Assembly (NCBI GenBank): GCA_039881045.1
Contig: JAYWVB010000009.1
Location: 744,001-808,000, forward strand
Direction: 5' to 3'
Length of the DNA stretch: 64,000 nucleotides
DNA from: Chaetomium olivaceum
Taxonomy: Eukaryota; Ascomycota; Sordariomycetes; Sordariales; Chaetomiaceae
A program made the position numbers and the translations under genes. Of this stretch, positions 21,958 through 35,000 are shown in pieces. Below the pieces are notes generated by a model that saw only the letters and a program-made list of their open reading frames with translations, had not been told where the DNA came from and searched no databases. Numbering within the stretch: the stretch's first letter is position 1; each line of letters opens with the position of its first letter.

Positions 21958-24900
21958 AACGCAGCCGTGGGTTGTGGTTGAGGAGTCAACACAGTTGATC
22001 TGCGACCTTGGAACCCAGCAAGGTAGGAGGAGAGAGACGGTGTTCTTAGGCGCTGCCTGAGAACAGTTCCGATTTGTGCGTTTTGTTGGCTTTAACAGTC
22101 GAGATTTCCGAGACCAGCCCGTGACATAAGAGATGTTGTCCCAACTCGTTCAATCCTTCCAAAGTGCCTCAGGCGAAGTGTGGTCGGGGCGGTCGGCAAC
22201 CTGTGCGATAGGCCGTCCCTTTTGCGATGCAACAAGCCCCGTTCGGGAATGCGACCGTGAGTGCCGTGCCGTGAGGCAGTGCGTCGACGACGGGGTGGTT
22301 GTTGGTGCGGTGCGATAGTCGACAATCGGCCGAGAAACAATGGATGAATAAGAACAAGGCTCTTGTTTAAATGAAACGAAACCGATCGAAAGGATACCCA
22401 GGTATCGATGACTATCAAACAGGCTCGGCGAGCTACTCGGCAGGGTGGCGGCTGGCGACGTGGGTGATGGCTGCGACGCGAATTGTCGGACCCTTCACAG
22501 GATGCAGATGCTGCGCTGCGCTCAGGCGGGCAGGGTTGCGGAGCGACGGGGCGATTGCCTCTGGGGTCTTGATCGGAAGGAAAAAACTGGTGAACAGGTG
22601 GTGCAAGTGTGCCAAAATACACAATGCACGATGTTGCAGGAGAGGTAATATGGTGGTCCTCCTGCGACACTATCCAGAGAAGGAGAAAGAAGAAGGGGGG
22701 GAGACGAAGAGGAGTCTTGGGAAAAGGATCGCGAGATAGACAAGAAAGGCGAGCGAGTGGGCGGCCCCGGGGGGTTTAATGACTTTGCTCGTCGCTTGCT
22801 CGGGCCCCAGGGATCAAGGGTCTGCTGGCCAATGGTGGCAGGCGACGGAGCCAAGGGCAAGTGGGGCAGCGCTCAAGTGCTCCGTTGTGCGAAGGAAGGG
22901 GGTCCCCGCTAAAATAAAAGCACAGACGCCACAGGCATCGGCAGCGGCCTGGAAGAGCACCCACAGCACACGCCCACAAATCATGACTTGGCTTCCAGGT
23001 TCCTCATTCATCCACTTCAGTGCCGTGTCGGGCAGGCATCCAGCCTCCGGATTCGGGAGCGGCCACACAAGGCGTGCCCCCAGAAATGGGAGCTCCCGGC
23101 ACGCAGCAAGCAACAAGACATGTTCTGAAGCCTAGCATCCCGAACGGGTCGGGATCTCCTCCCTCTCTTCGGAGGTTATTCCTGGCGCAAAACTGGGGAG
23201 ACGCCCGCGATATGGCTAGGAACAGAGGCGTTCAGGGACGAGGGACGGGTAAGGTTCTCTGTCTAATCTGTGTACAGTACATACTGGTTCGGTTCTATTG
23301 CCCCTTTGCCTCTCCCCCACGACGAGACTTATTAGAGTACGAGTAACAGTCTATATAGTAAGGATGATTGATACGTGCCCGGGCCTGATATTCTTTCCGT
23401 TGGGCTCGGGTTCCTTACCCAATGATGCTAGTGGCGCGGGCGCAACGACACCTCTCACGGGATAACTGCACTAAAAAGTGCGGTGGAGGCCGGAGCTCGC
23501 ATCGTTGCTCCCCGGGGTGAATGGCGAGGAAAGCGCATCAGCCCATTCTCTCTCATTCTTTTCTTGCCGTTGTGGATGCATGGGTGGCCATACCCAACGG
23601 TGGGACTGTGGACCACGAAGTGAGCTCATGGTTACTGCGCTCTGTCTTTTTTCGTTGAATCTTTAACCCTCCCCTTGGCTGGCGGCTCATCCGACTTGCC
23701 ATTGAGTTGACGCGCCCTCGCTGTCTAGCCCCATCGTCATGCGGGAAGTGTATCTCGTTACGATTGGACATCCGCTCCGTTGTGGCGCTCAGCTACGAGC
23801 CCCTCACACCAATGCTGCTTTGTTTTGCGTTTCTACGTTCCCCTGAAGACAGAAGCACTGGCCACGAGTGCGCCGCGCTGTGGAAGCGCTCTGGAAGCCA
23901 CAACCGAGCCGGCCGTTTCTCCAGGCCTGGGTTCTTTTGCTGTTAGGGTAGGGTTCCCGCGAAATTGCTCCTCATAAAAATATCCTGGCTCGCCTGGCTT
24001 TGCGATGCAGTCGGTGCTACCGAGTGGGAGTGCATGGGACCTCGCCATCCCCCGCTCCCCTGATTGGGCTTTTTGGCTGGGCAGTACCGCCGACGTAGCG
24101 TTGCAATCTCCTGCAAGAACTGGCAGTCGTGAGACGGCAAAGGCGGCGTGGGGAATATCGCGTTTTTGGCAGTTTGCTAGTATAGCCTCGAGATTCGTCG
24201 CCAGATCGGTAATGGAAAGTTTGTGTGCTTTTACGACATCCAGCGGTGCAAAAGGCAGGAAGTGATACTGGCAGCTTATGTTCCAGGTACATCCGGTTAC
24301 GACATTGGCTTGAGCCCGGCCAGAAACGGCAATCTGAGATCTGAGATCATGACTCTCTTCGATTACTCAGATCCAACAAGTCCTTAGCCACGTCTTTGTC
24401 TTGTTATTTCACGAGTGACAACTCCATTGTCTGACATCGAGCAAGACGCTGTCTAAAACAATCAGGGCTCTCCAACGTAAAACATCTCCTTCTTTCAAGT
24501 CTTGCATGGCCAGAGCCGACAGGCAACATCTTGCGGTGAGCCCGTCCTGTCACTGGAATCCGACAAATATGGTGAAGATTGGTGCGAGACGGATGAAAAG
24601 CAACCTCCCCGGATCGCGAGGAAATGGAATCCAACAGGGCTTTGCTGCCCACTGCCATCGCCGCTGGCTGTCAGGTTCCCAGATCTGTGCCGCCATCTTT
24701 GCCCACCCCGCCTCCAGTTAGCTAGTGTAACTAATCAGTTACGGCAGCTCGCCAGGTGGGCGGTGGGCGGCGGGCGGTGTCCAGCCACAGATTTTGAGCT
24801 GACCCTGGTCAAGTCTGAAACATGCTTCAGAAATAGCTCAGTTAGCAGGCTAGGGTCCACTCTGTCCTGGCCCAGCGTGCCCAGCCCTTATCTTGGCACA

Positions 24901-27900
24901 CCTGCACGGTTTGGACACGAGCGTCCAGGTGATCCCGCTCGGAGCTGAGTCGTTGATGGCTCTCAGGCTTTCTTCCCCGACGGCTTTTCGGCTGTGATCG
25001 ACCATGCTCCCCAGATCTATCTGCCCCGCAGAAGGCGGCGAGAGCTTCTTGCCCAAGGCAGTTCGCGGCAGTTCACCCTTACCTCATCTTCCTCATCTTC
25101 CTCAATCCTTCCCGGTGGCACGTTGAAAGGTAAACGGCTCGAGGTTGCCAGGATCGTAGCAAGGCAGCTTCTTATGTCCTCTCATGTGCACACACATTGC
25201 CCTTCCGTCCCAGGTGGAGGGAGCGTGGAAAGAGAACAGGGCTCCCAGCAGAGGCTCTGGTGGATCCAGTTCCTGTGTGTCTGTTCAACAAGCCGTTATG
25301 CAAAGCATCAGATGCGGTAAGTGGGCATGTCGTTCCGCTTGATCGCCCATGGCCAGCATTTTTGAAACACAAAAGCTATCCGTTTCAGACGTTTACTCCG
25401 ACCCTCCAGCCCCCACGGTAGACAGCGCGTGTCACAAGCCACGGCAGGCTCGCAGAACCAAACTCCTCTCCAATGTGCTGTGAATGGTACGAATGACCGT
25501 ACATACTTACTCTGTTTGTATGTAGATTAGCCTAGATTGGTTTTCCTGGTTGAGCTCCAGCTTCCTCCGTCCGTGAGGTTGTATCGCGCAACTCCTGGCG
25601 CTACCCCAAATACCCCTGAATGGCGGGGATGTCGTCAATATCCCACGTATCTCGTCGGTCACGGCAGGGCGACGTCGTGGGGGCTGGGAGGATATCGTCG
25701 CTGGCGAGACCTTGTCGTTTCCTCTCAAGTGTGTCGGTTTCGATTGCCATCAGTGAGCATCATCTTGTATTACCCTTGTGATACATTCAAAGTTTGCTTT
25801 TGCAGTGGAAGCGGAAGCATCCACAGCGAGGTTCTTGCCTAAGATCTTGTCTTCCTTTGCTGCCCTATTTGGTGATACCCTCTCATTTGTCGGCGAGAAT
25901 GCCAACATTCATTTAGGATTTCGTTTCATATTTCCGGGGCAGAATAAGAAGCAAAGGTTGACGTCGGCGCCTTGCCGCTGCCCACCCGCCCAATCATGGT
26001 TGCTGTGTCGACAGCCCAAGTTTGGTGACACGCATTGAGGAGAAGGAACTCCGGAGCTCTGACGTGGGGCTCGGCGGACGGCAGACGGGCATCCCTGAAT
26101 GACATGGAGCGTGTGCATCGGGACCTTGATTGGTAAATTCGAACGGATTGCTCAGGCCGTTGACTGGATACCTGATGCCTTCAACAATATCTTCCTTAGG
26201 CGAACAGCGAATCGGCAGGAGGATGACAGCTGGTGGCCAAGAATAGCAGCGGAGTGGTCCAGAAAACGGCCGCAGTCGGCAAAGAGCCAGACACCATCAA
26301 CGACCTGCCCTATCAGATCCGTTCAGATCCCGCGCTGTACGATCTGAAAAAGACTGTTTGACTGTTTGCGGGGTTGAAAGCATACCCGCCAGCACGGCGG
26401 TAAGGTCGATATAGGTGTACATATTACGGTACAAGATACGCGTGGTGCACACCATTCCGGCCCAATGCTCAGGTGGGACATGGTTCATGCAGCGAGCGAT
26501 GTGTGCGGTCGTGGACATGTTCAAGCCGTGCCGCTGCCCTGTCCCGTGGAGCTGGGCGTTGTGTAAGCTACCGAGTGGAGCAAGCTCTGCGGTGAGCTGA
26601 GCCCATTTGATTTGGCGCCCAGGTGGGAAGGTGGACAGGGCCGGACCTTCTGACTGGTGTGCGTATTTGTATCTATTGTTAGAAACAAGTACTGAGTGAT
26701 GTATGCACATACAACTCGATTTGGCGGCGTCCTGGTGAGCTGATCATGAGCGAATTCGAGCCCTTCGTCTCGTACAGAGCACACAGCAAAACTGCGGTTA
26801 GGATGGGGGAAAAAAAAACCATGAAAAAAAACCAACTGCTTGCTGAGTTGCCGGATAGGCGGGTGCCAAGGGAGATCCAAATCCGAAACGTAGAGCAACG
26901 GGGTTTCGGTGGTGCTGGCGGATCTCGAAACAATCTGGAGAGTTGCTTCAGGGTCGAGAGCCGAGAGCTCGAGGCAACGGCGGGAAGTCGGCGCAATTGT
27001 CCTGCAGCTTCCATTGGTGTGCCTGACCGTGCCTGGCAGCCTGCATGAGCGGGGCGTTCCTCGGCTGCGACTTGCGCGGAGCAAAACCAGAAGCGACCCC
27101 AGCGGATTGCCCACACAAGCAACGCGATGGCTGGCGAAACCCGTCCTCGATGCAACCACCCGACTCTGCAGCTCAGGGACTGTGCGTCGCTCGGTCCCAT
27201 TGTTGGAGAGCGGGGCATTTCGGACTTGCCAGAAAGACAACGGGTGATTGCCGGATTCAGCCTGGTACGCGTGGGTGCAGAGCGCGAAACAAGCGCCGTC
27301 GTGCTCGGTGATGGAGTTCAGGGGTCGGGAAAAGAGATGAAACTCGACGACATTGTCACAGCTTCTTCCAGAAGAGCGGCTCGCGCCTTGACACGGGAAC
27401 GGCTTAAATTCGGACGACGGGGGGTAAATACATAGCAAATGAACCGGTGACAAGCCAAGAATCAACAGCAAAGACCTTTCGCAGCCTGGAAGCTCTGCGT
27501 AGGTCGGCGACTTGTTGTTTGTTCATGAATGGTCGGAGATAGATTGAAATGCACGTCGACTGGTGGGGAAGTCTGTCTGCTGATGTTGTTGCATTTTGGG
27601 AAGGCGCCCTCTGTCGAAAAAGAGAAAAAAAACCGAACTCGAAAAGAAACTTTAAAGCAAGAAACCAAGGTAAAAAAGACAAACAAAAGGACATCAGCAA
27701 TTGAAATCGCGTAAAGGTAAATGCACCGAGTTTACTTGGGCTTCCAGAGAGCTTCGGTGGTCCCCCCGGTTCGAGGTTTGGCACCCCGAGTTTGCCCTTG
27801 CTTTGTCGGCATGACCCCACAATTGCCTGTTTTCCCTGTCGACTTGTTCCTGAGTCAGAAAACCTCAAAGCAACAAGAGCAACCCGACTCGCCGACGAAA

Positions 27901-29548
27901 ACACCACCCACCGATTCTCATACCAGCAGGATCCGTTTCACCGAGCCTGTCCATCCAGCTCGTCACCAGGTTCGGCCGCATCACCCCTTGTTCAACCGAA
28001 TCACCGGGACTGGAAAGGCTTGCCCTTGGGAGTCTTCGCCTGAACACCGTGCACTCCCCAAGCCAAGTGCTCGTGCGGTCGACCACGGCAGGGAAAGCCC
28101 TGAGCACGAATTCCTGCAAACATTGACACCGCAGTTTGTCTTCACCTGACACACCCCTCTTCTCTGAGCTCGTGTAGGCAGGGCTGAGATATGTTTGTTA
28201 CTCGCCCCCTCTCCGTGGCATCTCGTGGAGACCACCTGGGCTGAGAGGCAACGCCAAAACCGTGATTGCCGTTCACAACTCACAATGGTCCTAGAGAGAA
28301 AACTCAAGAGTACGAACACTGGTTACTCAAAAGGCAACTCTTCCATGTTCAACTTGAACCTCCCGCCTGCGTGAGGTTTATCCGGCGACCAACAGCTGCA
28401 GGGTCATCACCAGATCGACTTTCTGAAACCACAACCACGAAGGCATGATCGCTGCCATGGCAGGCGATTGTCACCATCCCTGCACAGCTCTGCGCGTTCC
28501 AGGGGCAACGAACATTGACCTCGAGCGCTCGGACGGCGGAGCATGCGAACAGGTGGCAAGCCCGGCAAGCCCTGTTGAGTCTGGCCAGCCCGGCACCAGG
28601 GGTCAGGGTCGGGATGCTCTCATGGGCGCCCCCCCCATCCCCATCCGACTCCCCCTGCTCCGGTGGCTCGGCGAGGGACGGCATGAATCCCGGAGCATCC
28701 TTGTACCACGCCGCATGGCCCCCGAAATTCATCGTTGAGCAATCCTGACAAACCTGATGAGCCGCCGTGTCTGCGCCGCTGAGGTCGGTGGCTCGGTGCG
28801 GGAACGTCATGGAGTTCCACCTGCCTCCGCCGAACACACCACCGTCCCAAGTAAGCCACCAACCGAACGCGAAGTGGCTATACTGCTTTCCCGCGATGCT
28901 TGCTATCAGACGGCGTACCAAGTCGTGTACATCGTCGATCTCTCTGTGCCCTTTAGTCCCGGTCCGATCGGGTCCCCCCTCGCCAATATGCGAATATGAT
29001 CCACCATCTATCTGCCCATGTTTCCACCTCGCCCAAGCTGGTTTCCACCGACAAAGTAACGCTGGCTGGCCGGGCTCAGCTGGGAGCACAACGCTGGTTC
29101 CGTATTAGTCTCAAAACGCGCGATGAAAAAAGTTTGACACGAACGAAAAGAGGACCGAGTCGGGCTTTATTTGCCGGATTAGGACCAACCACCCGCCTTA
29201 CCCCTGAGACCATCGCCCGAGCGAGGGCAGCGTGGTACTCGGCAAGGGCTTCCAGAATGCGTAATCAAAACAGCCCCCTTGACAAAGGGCAGATCCGCCT
29301 CGGAAGAAAAGGATCACGAACCAGTGGGGGCCGCGGCAGATGGGCAGATTTCAATTCCGAACTGTGGAGTGGGTTGATGCTTAGCAATGTCTATTCACGG
29401 AATCTCCCTCTCATCAGGGGGTATCAACAAAGGTCGGCTACACTATTTGATAGATGCTAGCAGATGAGAACCCAAGCGACAAATGCCAGAGGCTCCATCT
29501 AACCTATTTTGCCATGTAAACCCGCTATCATAAAAACAAGTAGGTAAG
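21958..29548. other. 7.6 kb gene desert upstream of STE12
   Basis: No gene is supported over 7.6 kb, although random open frames up to 316 codons occur because of the GC content. The part nearest STE12 (21958-23500) probably holds its promoter and 5' UTR. Pyrimidine- and purine-rich tracts occur at 22680-22740 and 27600-27690. I found no tRNA, transposon domain or convincing spliced gene, but a low-expression or non-coding transcript cannot be excluded. Confidence 0.4.
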
Positions 29549-31600
29549 CTAGATGCTCTTCAACTCCTTCTCCATAGCCTTCAGACCCTCCCGCACCTTG
29601 GGACAGTAGTGTTTCCTGAGAAGCTCGCCTTCCCAAATCGTAGTCGTGAACGGGTTGCTCCCCTCGATGGTTTCGGCCAGCGGCTTGTAGGTGCCGTCGC
29701 CCTTGCGCTCCTCGGTGTTCCACAGCGCGTTGATCTTGCGCCCGTGCGTGTGCACCACGTCGTGCACCACGCCCAGCACCGCCTCGCTCGACTTCTCGGG
29801 CACCTGCAGCGCCACCGACATGAGCTGCTTGGTGAAGGCCGCCAGCCTGAGCGGCGGCACTGAGCGAATGTTCCAGGGCGGGAGGAGCACGCCGGTGAGG
29901 CAGCGCAGGAGCAGCACGGTTGTGGTTTGCAGGTTGACCTTGTTGGTCCTGCGGTTGGCCGCGTTGCCCGAGGAACTGTCCTCCGGGTCGGCGAGGTGGA
30001 GAGATTTGGCACCGAGCTCGACGTCGGCGTTGACGGAGAGACTCAACAGGCTGCGGTAGAGGTTGGTGATGAAGAAGGAAAGGTCGAGATGTAGGTCTGA
30101 GCGGGCGTTGTGGGCGTCCTGGCCTTCGAGTAGGGCGAACGCGGTAACTGTGCAGAGGAGCGCTTCGCGGCTTGTGTCGCGAATGGTGGAGAGCTCGTCG
30201 TCCTCGTCGTCGCCGTTCGTTTCTCCATCCGCAGCCCCGTCCTCTGTGAATTCGCTGTCACGGATAAGGTCCTTGAGAGCCTCGAGAAGATCCCCAAAGA
30301 AATTTTGGTTGATCAGATGGGCGTACTTGGCGAGACCCTCCAGCACAGCACCCATCAGATGAGGCATGCGGGCCTTGAGAATACGGAAGTAGCTGGCAAA
30401 TACCATCTTCAGAATTTCAGACTGCGTCTTTTCCCTCTCTTCGTGGCTCACTGCCGCGTCAGCGTGCGCCATCACCTTGTCGGCCTCTTTTTGCTGTTTC
30501 ATCAACTTCCGTTCCCGTTTGGTTCGGAATTCCTTCTTTGCTTTCAGCTTCTTGCCATTTGGCAAATCACTAGCACGGGTAACCGAGTCTTGTGAGGCCT
30601 TGCCAGCGAACTCGGACAGTAACCGCAGGTGCAAGAACAAGTTCAGCACGCTCTCATCGACCCGGTAATCCCGAGCCTTCATCATTTTCGACAGCAGAGA
30701 CACTGCTTCCATGGAAGCGTTCCCCTCCTCATCGTCTCGGAACAGCGTCTCTAATGCTTTCAAGCACTTGTTGAAATTATCGTCCACCTGGCGACCGCTC
30801 AGTTTCTTGACCAGTATCCTCAGGAGCTCCCCCCGGAAGTTGAAGTGCGGTACAGCGTTGACCAATGTGCAAGCGCAGGTAAAGGCGATACTGGACACCG
30901 GTTGCCCCAGCCTCCGCGACCCTGTGGCAGTTGAAGCTGCGTGCCTTGCCAAAGTCTTGATGTAGCCTTGATATCCGGACACCAGGGCCTGTTCGTAGGT
31001 CCGTAGCCGCTTCACGTCTTTCGATAGCTTCTCGACCTCCTCCGACGCCGGTCGTATCCTATAGCCTGGGATGACATCCTTGTAGACCGTCATTTGGGTC
31101 ACGATGCAGAGTTTTTGGATAGCAGGAATGGGCGAATCCCCGATGCGAGCCAGCGATTTGAATGCGCCGGGATACTCCTCCGGGTCTTCGTTCAGCTGCG
31201 TCGCAATCTTGGCGAGTTCTTCCTGAGCTTTTAGGATTTGCTCACGCTCGGGGATCTTGGGCGCTTCCGGCACGGCGGCCTCGGGCTCTTCGTCAATGCC
31301 ACCGTCGTCCCCTTCACTCTCAAGCCAGTCGCCGTCGCTCGCTACCGATTCGGCATCGTCGTGAACCTGCCATGTTCCCTGAGCCGTCTTCACGGGAAGC
31401 CTGCCTCCAGTCTCGTTTCCATTCTTCTTCGCCTCCTTCTTCTTGGCCTTCTTTGACTTTGTCTCATAGGTTTGCTCGAGATTCCAGTTCGAAGCGCTTT
31501 TGAAGAACGCCTTTTGAACCTTGACGTCACCGTTGCCCGAATCTTGGCCGTCCTCGGGAGGTGGCGTAACTCTCCTCCGCTTTGACGGACGGGAACTCAT
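29549..31600 (-). CDS. NOC3: Nucleolar complex-associated protein 3 (Noc3)
   Basis: Noc3 acts with Noc2 in 60S pre-ribosome maturation and transport, and in yeast also in replication licensing. It is a single uninterrupted exon of 683 aa, starting at ATG 31600 (MSSRPSKRRRVTPPPED). An upstream in-frame extension to 31720 is not needed. The N-terminus is basic (SKRRR), followed by FKSASNWNLEQTYETKSKKAKKKE and an acidic patch (DWLESEGDDGGIDEEPE). The NOC3p helical repeat domain spans roughly residues 130-330, with IPAIQKLCIVTQMTVYKDVIPGYRIR and VSSIAFTCACTLVNAVPHFNFR. A coiled basic segment (TKRERKLMKQQKEADKV) precedes the CBF/Noc3 domain, which has EILKMVFASYFRILK and PHLMGAVLEGLAKYAHLINQNFFGDLLE. 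The gene is divergent from UTP10 with 488 bp between the start codons. Confidence 0.93.
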   Translation of the reverse strand: MSSRPSKRRRVTPPPEDGQDSGNGDVKVQKAFFKSASNWNLEQTYETKSKKAKKKEAKKNGNETGGRLPVKTAQGTWQVHDDAESVASDGDWLESEGDDGGIDEEPEAAVPEAPKIPEREQILKAQEELAKIATQLNEDPEEYPGAFKSLARIGDSPIPAIQKLCIVTQMTVYKDVIPGYRIRPASEEVEKLSKDVKRLRTYEQALVSGYQGYIKTLARHAASTATGSRRLGQPVSSIAFTCACTLVNAVPHFNFRGELLRILVKKLSGRQVDDNFNKCLKALETLFRDDEEGNASMEAVSLLSKMMKARDYRVDESVLNLFLHLRLLSEFAGKASQDSVTRASDLPNGKKLKAKKEFRTKRERKLMKQQKEADKVMAHADAAVSHEEREKTQSEILKMVFASYFRILKARMPHLMGAVLEGLAKYAHLINQNFFGDLLEALKDLIRDSEFTEDGAADGETNGDDEDDELSTIRDTSREALLCTVTAFALLEGQDAHNARSDLHLDLSFFITNLYRSLLSLSVNADVELGAKSLHLADPEDSSSGNAANRRTNKVNLQTTTVLLLRCLTGVLLPPWNIRSVPPLRLAAFTKQLMSVALQVPEKSSEAVLGVVHDVVHTHGRKINALWNTEERKGDGTYKPLAETIEGSNPFTTTIWEGELLRKHYCPKVREGLKAMEKELKSI

Positions 31601-32088
31601 GGCGATTGCGATTGTAGAGGGCTGGTGGATAGGCGGTGGTTGCGATTTTGGGCTGGTACTCGGTGTCACTCTCGAAGCTGGATTTTTTTTGGACCCTGGG
31701 ATGGAAGAGCAACCCACCAAAGCGAGGCGTTATCGGGAGCGTACCATTGGCCTGGTTGGTCTTATCGGCCCCTCCGACCCAGAAAAATTTCTGGACGAAG
31801 GTGCTTCAGCGAGAAGAGCTGTTGAACAAATCCAACGCGAGCTCTCTCAAGCGGACAGTGGACAGTGAGAAACGTCAACCGCATCCTCCACCTCCCTTGC
31901 TATTTATTGCCCGCATTCGACGGCGCTGGGCGTAGCCAACTTCTACACGGTTAATTGGCGACCAACAATCTCAAACTGCCCACTACCGCCCCGCCCGGGC
32001 CGTTCTCTCCACGTCGACTCGGTCACCCCTCGGTCGCAAACGAAATCAACGAGATTTACACGCGCGGGAGACTTATCACCGCCTCGAG
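31601..32088. promoter_or_regulatory. Bidirectional NOC3-UTP10 promoter
   Basis: Two ribosome-biogenesis genes start divergently from this 488 bp region. AGAAAAATTTCTGG at 31791-31804 resembles the RRPE element (AAAAATTTT) and is nearly palindromic, so it could serve both genes. No PAC-type GATGAG box was found in this interval. Function is inferred. Confidence 0.5.
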
Positions 32089-35000
32089 ATGGCGTCGTCC
32101 TTGGCTGCGCAGTTGGCGCAGATCGCAGCCAACTCGCGGACCAGCCTAAACGCCAAGGCCCTCAAGGCCACCCACTCCAAGTCCTTGATCTGGGAGCCCC
32201 GAGTCGCCGCCGGTCAAACCTTTGCCGAGATCTACCAGCTATCCTACGAGGGTTTTGAGGAACTCTGTAACCTGGATGCACGCTTTGCGCATTATGGCGC
32301 CTCCCTGTTCAGCGAACAGAGCCAAGAAGCCGACCGGGTCCAGATGAACGCGGAGGAAAATGCGGCTTTGGACAAGCGCGTCGACTCGTTCCTCCACCTC
32401 GTGGGGAGCCGGCTGCGGCTTATGCCCGCCATCAAAGCGATCGAGTGGTTGATTCGGCGATTCAGGTAAGAATGCGCTCTCTCGGATTCCTCCAGTTGCG
32501 CTAACTAGGCCTTAGGATACACGAGTTCAACACCGCCACCCTTATCACCACCTTTTTGCCATATCATACCATTCCGGCCTTCGTTACACTCCTTTCCATC
32601 CTACCAGCCAAGATACCCCTGGAGTGTCGGTTCCTCGATCCCTACATCAGATCGTTAACGGCCCCACCGAGAGCCGCGATCGTTCAACAGGCAACAAACC
32701 GACCCGAGTTGCTCTCTACCATCTCTCAGTACACGCTTGAATCATGCCGCGCAAAGCAGGAGTACCCGGGCTTGGTATCATTTTGGGGCGGTGTCATGGC
32801 GGAAGCTGCCAATGGCATGCTTGACAAAATGAGGTCCGGTAGGAGGAGCATCCAGTTGGAAAACGATCATATCCTTCTTCAGCAGATTGGGCCAGTTCTC
32901 AGCGAGGCCATGGTTATGAAAGAAGTTCCTGGGATCCAGATCGCAAGCTATATGATCGTTACGATACTGGCCGCGAAGGGCAGTCTCAACGATGTGGCCC
33001 TCACGGCGTTCATGGATCAATTAGTCCACGGCTGGACCGTCGATACCTATCGCCCGGGTCTTGTCTGTCTCTGCATTCTCGCACAATACCGGGCTGCCAA
33101 GCAGGTGTCTAGCCGCGTTGCAAAGGCCCTGATCAAGACCCAGGATCTGGTCCCGACTTTGGTGGAAATCAGCCGGCAACATAGAGTCGACAAACTGGCC
33201 AACGGGCTCGCACTGGCATTCATTGATAGACTGTCCAAGAAAGGAGATGTCCGAAGCCTGCCTGCTATCAACTCGCTTCTTACGGCGAATCTGCTGCGGG
33301 ATAAGCAGATCAAGGTTGTCTATAAGTCCATGCTCCTGGCTGCCCACAAGGTTAATGATGATGTCGACGAGGACGGCCATATTCGCAAGGAAATCGGCTC
33401 TTCTTTGATTAGTTTATCACAGTCTGGGGGAGATGTGGGGGATATCATCAGGTCTGCCATTGAGGAGATTGACTTCAACATCGAAGAGCTTGAACTCAAG
33501 CTTGGGGCTGCGATTCGCCCGAAGCTCGCGATCGAGCAAGGCGTGGAGGAAACAGAGGTAAAAGAGGGGACAGTGGCAACTGAAAACCGGCCAAGTCTGG
33601 ACTCGACATTCCAGGAGTTGGCTAGACTGCAACCCTCAGCAATTTCGTGTCTCTCGCGGGAATCGAGCAGCCTGTTCAACGATCTCGGCGCAGTTCTCCT
33701 TTCTGCGGCAGCTACGGAGAGCGACATGGAGAAGTTCGATGCCCTTCCTATTCTGAGCCGACCTCTGGCGCCGAGCAATCCCTTCTATCTTAGCTTCTAT
33801 GTGCGCGTTTGGTGCGGGCCATTTCCCACACTCGCTAAGGTGGCTGCTCTCGAACGTGTCAAGTTACGGCTGAAGGAAACCGATTGCGCAGACAAGGATT
33901 TCCAGGCAATCATTCCTTACTGCGCGGTGGCTCTGAGCGATCCGGCCAAGAAGGTTCGTCGTGCCGCGGCCGACCTTGTTGCTGTTTTGGGTTCTCTTCT
34001 CAAAGGGCAGTCCCGGCAGGTTTGGGGCGCAAAGGACCTGTATGGTAATGTTGGCGCACCCAATGCCCTTGACCACGATGTTATAAAAGCTCTAGTCAGC
34101 TCGGTCCTGGTCCCGTCATTGGAAGAGTCTGTCCTTCACGACGCTCACGTCATTGCCGTCCTCGTCGGCGCCCTCGAGAGCTCGAAGGGTTCATCCGGAA
34201 CGGAGGGTGAGAGGCGCCATCTTTCCCACGCAACGAGGCTCTCTATTTTGAAGTTCCTCTGTGGTCACGTCACGGAGACACCGCTGTTGGTCGTCAAGAT
34301 CCGCTTACTGCGTTCGCTCAACCAAATCCGGAGCATCTCGGGCACCTCCCGGACAGATCTCCTTCTACCGCTCCTCCGTTGGTGGGCTACTCTTAGCCAC
34401 GAGGAGGTCATCGAGCTCACTTCGCAAGAAGCACTCGATGAGACTACCGTTGACGAAGCCGTCGTGGGTATCATTATCGCAAACCACACCGCTGGCCTCG
34501 AGACGGCCTTCCAGTTAGTCAACGACCCCAAAACCGCTCTCAGGCCACATCTGGTGCAAGCGATTTTTGGTCGGATCATCAAGATGTGGCCATCTATGAA
34601 GTCAGACACCAAGTTTTCCACAGCTCGGTCCATGTTCAACATAACCCAGACTCTCTCGTCGTCCGAGCACGGCCCGGTCATTACGGAGGCGGTTGAGCTT
34701 CTGCGCAAGGTGGAGCTCACGACTGATATCCAACTCGACCTTATTGACTCGTTGCAAGACCAAGTCAAACTTGCGACCGAGAAGCCCGCGAACAAGCGGA
34801 GACGGGTCAGCACAACCGAGCAGAGCCGGAGCGTGGGCCTGCAAAGTAGCCCAGAGCTCAAGGCGGCCCTGAATAAAACGACCTTCGTCCTCGAGCTCGT
34901 TCAAGAGTCCGACCCGGCAAATCATCCCGAACTACTGCCGAGCCTTTTCACTACGCTGTCAGATCTTCATCACCTTAGTACGCTCATCGGATCTGAGTTG

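Noticed and set aside
26521..27471. 316-codon open frame on the minus strand
   Set aside because: Composition is erratic (many Arg/Ser/Pro with no domain), it has no recognisable motif or splice-consistent neighbours, and long chance frames are expected at this GC content.
28349..29089. 246-codon open frame on the minus strand
   Set aside because: A stretch around HFAFGWWLTWDGGVFGGGRW looked protein-like, but the rest is cysteine- and glycine-rich noise, and overlapping frames on the other strand are equally open.
31601..31720. 40-residue N-terminal extension of NOC3 to 31720
   Set aside because: The extension is Ser/Pro-rich, lies in the shared promoter, and overlaps the RRPE-like region. 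The internal ATG at 31600 gives the usual Noc3 start.
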